A stretch of 12,904 nt of DNA from CAXQRU01 sp964226685. Lineage in GTDB: Bacteria > Pseudomonadota > Gammaproteobacteria > Pseudomonadales > Cellvibrionaceae. The notes beneath the pieces were generated by a model that saw only the letters and a list, made by a program, of their open reading frames with translations, made no database searches and was not told the DNA's origin. Below, piece after piece: positions 7,743 through 12,904 of the stretch. Made by a program: the position numbers and the translations under genes. The first letter of the stretch is position 1. Each line of letters starts with the position of its first letter. Location of the stretch: positions 1 through 12,904 of the forward strand of contig CAXQRU010000071.1 of assembly GCA_964226685.1 (NCBI GenBank). The letters are read 5' to 3'.

Positions 7743-8375
7743 ATGACTATAGAGCAGCTTGGCAGTACCATTTATTCTCCTGAAAGCACACTGGTTCCCA
7801 TGGTCGTTGAGCAAACCGCCCGTGGTGAAAGATCTTATGACATATATTCACGCCTTTTAAAAGAGCGAGTCATTTTCTTGGTAGGGCAAGTTGAAGATCA
7901 TATGGCTAACCTGGTCGTTGCTCAATTGCTGTTTTTGGAGGCGGAAAATCCTGATAAAGACATTCATTTATACATTAATTCACCAGGTGGTTCAGTGACT
8001 GCTGGTCTCTCCATTTACGACACCATGCAATTCATTAAGCCAGATGTGAGCACAATGTGTATCGGTCAGGCATGCAGTATGGGCGCCTTTTTATTAACGG
8101 CGGGCGCAAAAGGTAAGCGATACTGTTTGCCCAATGCCAGGACCATGATTCATCAGCCAAGCGGTGGTGCGCAAGGTCAGGCAACCGATATCTCAATTCA
8201 GGCGGAAGAAATTCTTAAGTTAAAGAAACGCTTAAATGAAGTTATGGCCGAGCATACAGGGCGCACAGTCGAAGAAATTGAGAGAGATACGGAGCGCGAC
8301 CGCTTTATGAGCGCTTACGAGTCAAAAGAATATGGCCTAATTGATCAGGTTCTTACGCGGCGTGTTGATCTTTAA
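7743..8375 (+). CDS. clpP: ATP-dependent Clp protease proteolytic subunit
   Basis: This is a 210-residue serine peptidase of family S14 (E. coli ClpP has 207). Fourteen subunits form the barrel that degrades proteins unfolded by ClpX or ClpA in the cytoplasm. The catalytic triad is Ser112 in GQACSMGAF, His137 in MIHQPSGG, and Asp186 in ERDTERDRF. The glycine-rich strand NSPGGSV (79-85) lines the substrate channel. The first 16 or so residues, ending before LVPMVVEQ, match the propeptide that is removed during maturation in E. coli. The start codon is preceded by a rather distant AGGAA (7728-7732, 10 nt away). clpX follows after 190 bp with no clear terminator between, so the pair may share transcripts. 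Confidence 0.97.
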   Translation: MTIEQLGSTIYSPESTLVPMVVEQTARGERSYDIYSRLLKERVIFLVGQVEDHMANLVVAQLLFLEAENPDKDIHLYINSPGGSVTAGLSIYDTMQFIKPDVSTMCIGQACSMGAFLLTAGAKGKRYCLPNARTMIHQPSGGAQGQATDISIQAEEILKLKKRLNEVMAEHTGRTVEEIERDTERDRFMSAYESKEYGLIDQVLTRRVDL

Positions 8376-8407
8376 TTGGCACATTTTTATTCTTTTAAGA
8401 GCTTTTT

Positions 8408-8441
8408 GATCTATCAATTTGTGGTAAATCATAAATAGATC
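8408..8441. repeat. Inverted repeat in the clpP-clpX gap
   Basis: GATCTAT (8408-8414) and ATAGATC (8435-8441) are perfect 7-bp arms 20 nt apart. They flank a weak promoter-like pair, TTGATC (8406-8411) and CATAAA (8430-8435), with 18-bp spacing. This may be a regulated clpX promoter, but the hexamers are poor and the reading is tentative. Confidence 0.35.
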
Positions 8442-8565
8442 TGTAAAGAGGGTGTAAAATTAGTACGTTTCGAGCTAATCTAAAGGTAGTGTCTTACTTG
8501 AAAAGATGAATTAAGGCATTACCTTACTACTAAACAAGCTATATAGCACAATAACGGAGAGTTCA

Positions 8566-9858
8566 ATGCCTGATCGTAAAGATGGTGATGATAAGGGCAA
8601 ATTATTATATTGTTCATTTTGCGGTAAGAGTCAGCATGAGGTTCGCAAGTTAATTGCTGGGCCTTCAGTGTTCATCTGTGATGAATGCGTCGATTTGTGT
8701 AATGATATCATCAGAGAAGAAATACAAGAAAATTCCGGTGGTGAGGGTAATCAAGATAAGCTGCCCACACCAAAAGAGATTGCCTCAACCCTTGATGAAT
8801 ACGTTATCGGTCAGTTGCGTGCTAAGCGAGTGTTGTCCGTTGCCGTGTACAACCATTACAAACGTTTAAGGTTTGGTGAAAGTCGCACAAATAAAGATGA
8901 AATTGAACTCAGTAAGAGCAATATCTTGTTGATTGGCCCAACGGGTAGCGGGAAAACCTTATTAGCTGAGACCTTGGCTCGATTGCTGAATGTACCATTT
9001 ACTATTGCTGATGCCACGACTTTAACTGAAGCAGGTTATGTTGGTGAAGACGTTGAAAACATTATTCAAAAGTTGCTTCAAAAGTGTGACTACGACGTAG
9101 AAAAAGCTCAGCAGGGTATTGTTTATATTGACGAAATCGACAAAATTTCTAGAAAGAGCGACAATCCATCAATCACGCGCGATGTATCTGGTGAAGGTGT
9201 TCAGCAGGCGCTTTTGAAGCTGATTGAAGGCACTGTAGCTTCTGTGCCGCCTCAAGGAGGTCGCAAACACCCGCAACAAGAGTTTCTGCAAGTTGATACC
9301 AGCAATATACTGTTTATTTGTGGTGGAGCATTTGCTGGCTTAGACAAGGTCATAAGAGATCGTTCTGAGAAAGGTGGCATCGGTTTTGGCGCTGAGGTTA
9401 AGAGTAAAGAAGACGATAAGGGTGTTGGTAAAATACTTGAGGAGCTTGAGGCCGAAGATCTTGTTCGTTATGGTTTGATTCCAGAGTTCGTAGGACGTTT
9501 ACCGGTGATTGCGACTCTTGAGGAGTTAGACGAAGAAGCATTGGTGCAAATTCTCACAGAACCTAAAAACTCGTTAACCAAGCAATATGCTAAATTATTT
9601 GAAATGGAAGACGTTGAGATTGATTTTAGGGCGGACGCTCTGTCAGCTATCGCAAATAAAGCGATGGATCGTAAGACGGGTGCCCGTGGATTGAGATCCA
9701 TCATGGAATCTGTCTTGCTAGATACCATGTTTAAAATCCCATCTGAAACCAATGTGGCAAAAGTTGTTGTGGATGAGAGTGTCATCAAAGGTGAGTCTGA
9801 ACCACTGTTGGTGTACAATACTCCCGAGCAGCAGAGTAAAGCTGCCCCCGAGGACTAG
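8566..9858 (+). CDS. clpX: ATP-dependent Clp protease ATP-binding subunit ClpX
   Basis: This 430-residue AAA+ unfoldase (E. coli ClpX has 424) forms a hexamer that recognises tagged substrates such as ssrA fusions and feeds them to ClpP. The N-terminal zinc finger uses Cys16, Cys19, Cys38 and Cys41. Walker A is GPTGSGKT (124-131) and Walker B is IDEID, with Asp189-Glu190. The pore loops are GYVG (157-160) and RKH (233-235). The ClpP-docking IGF loop is at 272-274. The arginine finger Arg311 is in EFVGR, and sensor-2 Arg374 is in GARGLR. The ATG is preceded by CGGAGAG at 8555-8561. A strong hairpin terminator starts right after the stop codon, so lon is probably transcribed separately. Confidence 0.98.
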   Translation: MPDRKDGDDKGKLLYCSFCGKSQHEVRKLIAGPSVFICDECVDLCNDIIREEIQENSGGEGNQDKLPTPKEIASTLDEYVIGQLRAKRVLSVAVYNHYKRLRFGESRTNKDEIELSKSNILLIGPTGSGKTLLAETLARLLNVPFTIADATTLTEAGYVGEDVENIIQKLLQKCDYDVEKAQQGIVYIDEIDKISRKSDNPSITRDVSGEGVQQALLKLIEGTVASVPPQGGRKHPQQEFLQVDTSNILFICGGAFAGLDKVIRDRSEKGGIGFGAEVKSKEDDKGVGKILEELEAEDLVRYGLIPEFVGRLPVIATLEELDEEALVQILTEPKNSLTKQYAKLFEMEDVEIDFRADALSAIANKAMDRKTGARGLRSIMESVLLDTMFKIPSETNVAKVVVDESVIKGESEPLLVYNTPEQQSKAAPED

Positions 9859-9859
9859 T

Positions 9860-9893
9860 AAATACGGAGGCTTGCCTCCGTATTTCAATTTTT
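9860..9893 (+). terminator. Intrinsic terminator between clpX and lon
   Basis: AAATACGGAGG (9860-9870) pairs perfectly with CCTCCGTATTT (9875-9885) around a CTTG tetraloop. The T run at 9889-9893 follows after three other bases. It lies immediately after the clpX stop. Confidence 0.85.
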
Positions 9894-9894
9894 A

Positions 9895-9922
9895 CTTGTA
9901 ATCAAAATCTCAGCCCCCAATA
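9895..9922 (+). promoter_or_regulatory. Putative sigma32 (heat-shock) promoter of lon
   Basis: CTTGTAA (9895-9901) resembles the sigma32 -35 CTTGAAA. CCCCAATA (9915-9922) resembles the -10 CCCCATNT. They are 13 bp apart, within the usual spacing. It sits just after the clpX terminator and about 50 bp before the lon start. lon is a known member of the heat-shock regulon in E. coli. Confidence 0.6.
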
Positions 9923-9972
9923 TACACCTATTGTTCCAGATTTTTCGACAAGTTTTAAACTGGTTTTAAGTA

Positions 9973-12354
9973 ATGAATAAAGAATTTCCCCTATTGCCGT
10001 TGAGAGACGTTGTAGTTTATCCCAACATGGTCATTCCCTTGTTTGTGGGAAGAGAAAAGTCGATTCAAGCTCTCGATGTTGCCATGAATACCGATAAACA
10101 AGTCTTTTTGGTGGCACAAAAAAGTGCAACTGAGGATGACCCTCAGCAGAAAGACATCTATGAAATTGGAACCATTGGGTCCATCTTGCAGCTTCTAAAA
10201 TTGCCTGATGGGACAGTCAAGGTTTTGGTTGAAGGTGGACAAAGAGCGGCTATTACTACTGTAATAGATGGTGGTTCTTACTATCAAGCTTGTGTCGAGG
10301 AAATACCTTGTGAGGCCTTATCGCCATCTGAGTCAGAGGTTTTGATTCGATCATTGATGAACCAGTTTGAGCAATACGTTAATTTGAGCAAAAAAGTACC
10401 TGTGGAGGTGTTAACCTCATTAGCGGGTATCGATGACGCGGGGCGTTTAACGGATACGATTGCCGCTCACATGTCTTTGCAGTTAGATCAAAAACAACAC
10501 ATTCTTGAAATGGCTAATGAAAGAGAGCGTTTAGAACACTTGATTGAGTTGCTTGAAGGTGAGATTGATCTGCATCAGGTCAAGAAAAGGATCCGTGGGC
10601 GCGTCAAAAAGCAGATGGAAAAAAGCCAAAGAGAGTATTATCTCAATGAGCAGATGAAGGCCATTCAGAAAGAGCTTGGAGATCTTGGTCAAGAACCCAA
10701 TGAAATTGATGCACTTGAAGAAAAGCTTCAAACGATAGGGATGCCTAAGGAAGCTTTGGATAAGGCCTTATCAGAGCTTAAAAAACTTAAAATGATGTCG
10801 CCAATGTCGGCTGAGGCCTCTGTACTTAGAGCTTATATTGACTGGGTAGCTTCTGTGCCCTGGAAAAAGCGCAGCAAAGTGATTAACAATTTGGAGCGCG
10901 CGGAAGCAATTTTAGAAAAAGACCACTATGGCTTGCTAGATGTGAAAGAGAGAATACTCGAGTATTTAGCGGTTCAAAGCCGAGTCAAAAAAATTAAAGG
11001 GCCGGTTTTGTGTTTAGTTGGCCCCCCTGGAGTTGGTAAAACTTCTTTAGGCGAGTCTATTGCAAGAGCTACCAATCGCAAATTCATTCGTATGGCTTTG
11101 GGCGGTGTTCGTGATGAGGCTGAAATCAGAGGACATAGACGCACTTATATAGGCTCCATGCCCGGTAAATTAATTCAGAAAATTGCTAAAAGTGGTGTCA
11201 AAAACCCATTATTTTTGTTGGATGAAATTGACAAAATGGGTATGGATCATCGAGGAGATCCAGCTTCGGCATTACTAGAGGTTTTAGATCCTGAGCAAAA
11301 TAATAGTTTTAACGATCATTATCTGGAAGTTGATTACGACTTATCAGAAGTGATGTTTGTCTGTACATCAAACACGATGAATATACCTGGTCCGCTGTTA
11401 GATAGAATGGAAGTGATTCGGATTCCTGGTTATACAGAAGATGAAAAAGTGAATATTGCGCAGCGTTATTTAAAGGAAAAGCAAATCAGTCGTAATGGCT
11501 TGAAAGACAATGAAATTGAAATCGATGACGATGCGATCAAAAGTGTAATCCGATACTATACAAAAGAAGCCGGAGTTAGGGGCTTAGATCGAGAAATTGC
11601 CAAGATTTGTCGTAAAGTGGTAACTCAAAATGTGAAGCATAAGCACAATACTCTCACAAAGATAGCAGACGATAATTTAGAAAGTTATTTGGGAGTTAGA
11701 AAATTTGATTACGGTGTTGCAGAAGAAGAGAATCAAATAGGACAAGTGACCGGTTTAGCTTGGACCCAAGTTGGAGGCGAACTGCTCACCATTGAAGCTT
11801 CAGCGGTGTATGGTAAAGGCCGCATGGTCAAAACCGGTTCGCTGGGAGATGTCATGCAGGAGTCGATACAGGCGGCTTTAACCGTGGTGAGATCAAGAGC
11901 CCAAATTTTGGGTGTTTCGCCGGATTATTCAGAAAAATTTGATATTCATATCCATGTTCCTGAAGGTGCTACTCCTAAAGATGGGCCAAGTGCGGGTATT
12001 GCGATGTGTACGGCGTTAGTTTCGGTATTGACCAATACACCAGTGAGGGCGGATGTCGCCATGACGGGGGAGATTACTCTGCGTGGTGAAGTGCTCAGGA
12101 TTGGTGGTTTAAAAGAAAAGTTGTTGGCCGCTCATCGAGGAGGGATTAAAACGGTCATCATCCCACTTGAAAATGAGCGAGATTTGAAAGAGATACCGGA
12201 CAACATCAAAGATGCATTGATTATTAAACCTGTAAAATGGGTCGATCAAGTGTTAGAGATTGCGTTGGTATCAATGCCAACCCCACTCTCTGATGATGAG
12301 TATAAAGCATTAGAGGACAAGGCTAGGCAGGAGAGGGCATCGGTGACTCATTAA
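9973..12354 (+). CDS. lon: ATP-dependent Lon protease
   Basis: This is a 793-residue LonA-type protease (E. coli Lon has 784). It degrades misfolded proteins and specific regulators in the cytoplasm as a hexamer. The N-terminal substrate domain begins LLPLRDVVVYPNMVIPLFVGRE. A helical, coiled-coil-like stretch (about 175-275) includes KKQMEKSQREYYLNEQMKAI. Walker A is GPPGVGKT (350-357) and Walker B is FLLDEID, with Asp417-Glu418. The protease domain has the Ser-Lys dyad Ser673 (KDGPSAG) and Lys716 (GGLKEK). The ATG at 9973 is the first possible start, because an in-frame TAA lies 6 nt upstream (9967-9969). No good Shine-Dalgarno sequence precedes it. No clear terminator follows; the 240 bp after it contain the hupB promoter. 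Confidence 0.98.
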   Translation: MNKEFPLLPLRDVVVYPNMVIPLFVGREKSIQALDVAMNTDKQVFLVAQKSATEDDPQQKDIYEIGTIGSILQLLKLPDGTVKVLVEGGQRAAITTVIDGGSYYQACVEEIPCEALSPSESEVLIRSLMNQFEQYVNLSKKVPVEVLTSLAGIDDAGRLTDTIAAHMSLQLDQKQHILEMANERERLEHLIELLEGEIDLHQVKKRIRGRVKKQMEKSQREYYLNEQMKAIQKELGDLGQEPNEIDALEEKLQTIGMPKEALDKALSELKKLKMMSPMSAEASVLRAYIDWVASVPWKKRSKVINNLERAEAILEKDHYGLLDVKERILEYLAVQSRVKKIKGPVLCLVGPPGVGKTSLGESIARATNRKFIRMALGGVRDEAEIRGHRRTYIGSMPGKLIQKIAKSGVKNPLFLLDEIDKMGMDHRGDPASALLEVLDPEQNNSFNDHYLEVDYDLSEVMFVCTSNTMNIPGPLLDRMEVIRIPGYTEDEKVNIAQRYLKEKQISRNGLKDNEIEIDDDAIKSVIRYYTKEAGVRGLDREIAKICRKVVTQNVKHKHNTLTKIADDNLESYLGVRKFDYGVAEEENQIGQVTGLAWTQVGGELLTIEASAVYGKGRMVKTGSLGDVMQESIQAALTVVRSRAQILGVSPDYSEKFDIHIHVPEGATPKDGPSAGIAMCTALVSVLTNTPVRADVAMTGEITLRGEVLRIGGLKEKLLAAHRGGIKTVIIPLENERDLKEIPDNIKDALIIKPVKWVDQVLEIALVSMPTPLSDDEYKALEDKARQERASVTH

Positions 12355-12450
12355 CCTTAGCAATTGCTGGGAAATAGCTTGTTTTTGAAGCTTAATGTGC
12401 CATTGTGCTCGTCATAAAATGTCTATATGCGAATTAGCTGATAACTTGCC

Positions 12451-12479
12451 TTGACCCTTGTGCCGCCAATTGGTATAAA
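12451..12479 (+). promoter_or_regulatory. Strong sigma70 promoter of hupB
   Basis: TTGACC (12451-12456) and TATAAA (12474-12479), each five of six to consensus, are separated by 17 bp. Transcription would begin near 12486, giving a leader of about 109 nt. An 8-bp palindrome CCAATTGG (12466-12473) abuts the -10. Further TTGAC-like hexamers at 12508 and 12532 lack good -10 partners. Confidence 0.75.
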
Positions 12480-12594
12480 TCACCACTGCTCAAATAAGTA
12501 TGTATCGTTGACTTTATAGGGAAAAGATCGGTTGACGATGTCGTTGATAGCATTTCTTACATAATTACACACAAAAAATACAAAGGGGTATATA

Positions 12595-12867
12595 GTGAAT
12601 AAATCAGAGCTGATCGAAGCCATTGCCGTCTCGGCGGACATTCCCAAGGCGGCTGCGGGCCGAGCCTTAGATGCCATGATTGAAACCATTGAAGACACAC
12701 TTAAAAAAGACGAGCAAGTGGTTCTTGTCGGTTTTGGCACTTTTTCTGTTAAGGAACGAGCAGCTAGAACAGGCCGAAACCCTCAAACTGGTGAGCCCAT
12801 TCAGATTGCGGCTGCAAAAATACCCAGTTTTAAAGCGGGTAAAGCCTTAAAAGACGCGCTTAAATAA
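12595..12867 (+). CDS. hupB: DNA-binding protein HU-beta
   Basis: This is a complete 90-residue histone-like protein, the same length as E. coli HupB and very similar throughout. HU dimers bend and compact DNA in the nucleoid and assist replication and repair. The dimer core carries the KAAAGRALDA helix and GFGTF (46-50). The DNA-gripping arm includes RTGRNPQTG, with the intercalating Pro63, and the C-terminus is PSFKAGKALKDALK. The start codon is GTG, as in E. coli hupB, with AAAGGGG (12582-12588) 6 nt upstream. Its place after lon matches the conserved gene order, where ppiD usually comes next; that gene is not in the window. Confidence 0.97.
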   Translation: MNKSELIEAIAVSADIPKAAAGRALDAMIETIEDTLKKDEQVVLVGFGTFSVKERAARTGRNPQTGEPIQIAAAKIPSFKAGKALKDALK

Positions 12868-12883
12868 AAGCGGCTTATTATCA

Positions 12884-12904
12884 AGATCGGAAGAGCACAC
12901 GTCT
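12884..12904 (+). other. Illumina sequencing adapter left at the contig end
   Basis: The last 21 bases, beginning AGATCGGAAGAGC and continuing ACACGTCT, are identical to the start of the TruSeq read-1 adapter. They are not genomic. Genuine sequence after hupB is therefore only about 16 bp (12868-12883). Confidence 0.95.

Noticed and set aside
8376..8382. TTGGCAC after clpP, resembling a sigma54 -24 element
   Set aside because: No GC-containing -12 element follows at the required spacing; the next bases are AT-rich.
8420..8428. TGTGGTAAA shared with positions 23-31 upstream of fabY
   Set aside because: A single shared 9-mer with different flanks, near unrelated genes, is compatible with chance.
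12359..12392. AGCAATTGCT palindrome and AGCTT/AAGCT repeat after lon as a terminator
   Set aside because: The stems are short and no T-tract follows the paired arms; I cannot support termination here.
12480..12740. 86-codon open frame on the minus strand before and across hupB
   Set aside because: It lies antisense to hupB and its leader, has no recognisable family and is explained as a shadow of the real gene.

Overview
The window is a chromosomal stretch of a gammaproteobacterium of moderate to low GC content. All ten genes lie on the + strand. FabY, FadB, FadA, trigger factor, ClpP, ClpX, Lon and HU-beta all resemble Pseudomonas/Escherichia proteins. A FabY-type synthase, and a tRNA-Leu(UAG) just before tig-clpP-clpX-lon-hupB, fit the Pseudomonadales/Cellvibrionales/Oceanospirillales side of the class rather than enterics. 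A genus cannot be named from the sequence alone.

Left part (1-5979) is a lipid block. It holds a FabY-like beta-ketoacyl-ACP synthase (71-1963), a PuuR-type HTH-cupin transcription factor (2028-2573), and the beta-oxidation pair fadB (2632-4779) and fadA (4801-5979). FabY starts fatty acid synthesis, while the FadB4-FadA2 complex carries out the later steps of fatty acid degradation. A regulator sits between them. The strongest regulatory signal in this block is a TTGACA-17-CACAAT promoter just before fadB. Its -35 overlaps the regulator's stop codon, and its -10 is overlapped by a 6+10+6 inverted repeat that looks like an operator.

Middle and right part (6073-12867) is the classical proteostasis block: tRNA-Leu(UAG), tig (trigger factor), clpP and clpX (the ClpXP protease), lon, and hupB (HU-beta). 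Gaps here are 96 to 240 bp. A convincing intrinsic terminator follows clpX, a weaker one follows tig, a sigma32-like promoter precedes lon, and a near-consensus sigma70 promoter precedes hupB. Trigger factor folds nascent chains, ClpXP and Lon degrade misfolded or tagged proteins, and HU is a known Lon substrate and nucleoid protein.

The last 21 bases (12884-12904) match the Illumina TruSeq adapter, so this is a contig end with untrimmed adapter and the true genomic sequence stops at about 12883. No gene-free stretch exceeds 300 bp. I found no mobile element, CRISPR array, phage gene or clearly novel multi-gene system. The points most worth following are the fabY-regulator-fadBA arrangement, its putative operator, and the adapter tail.
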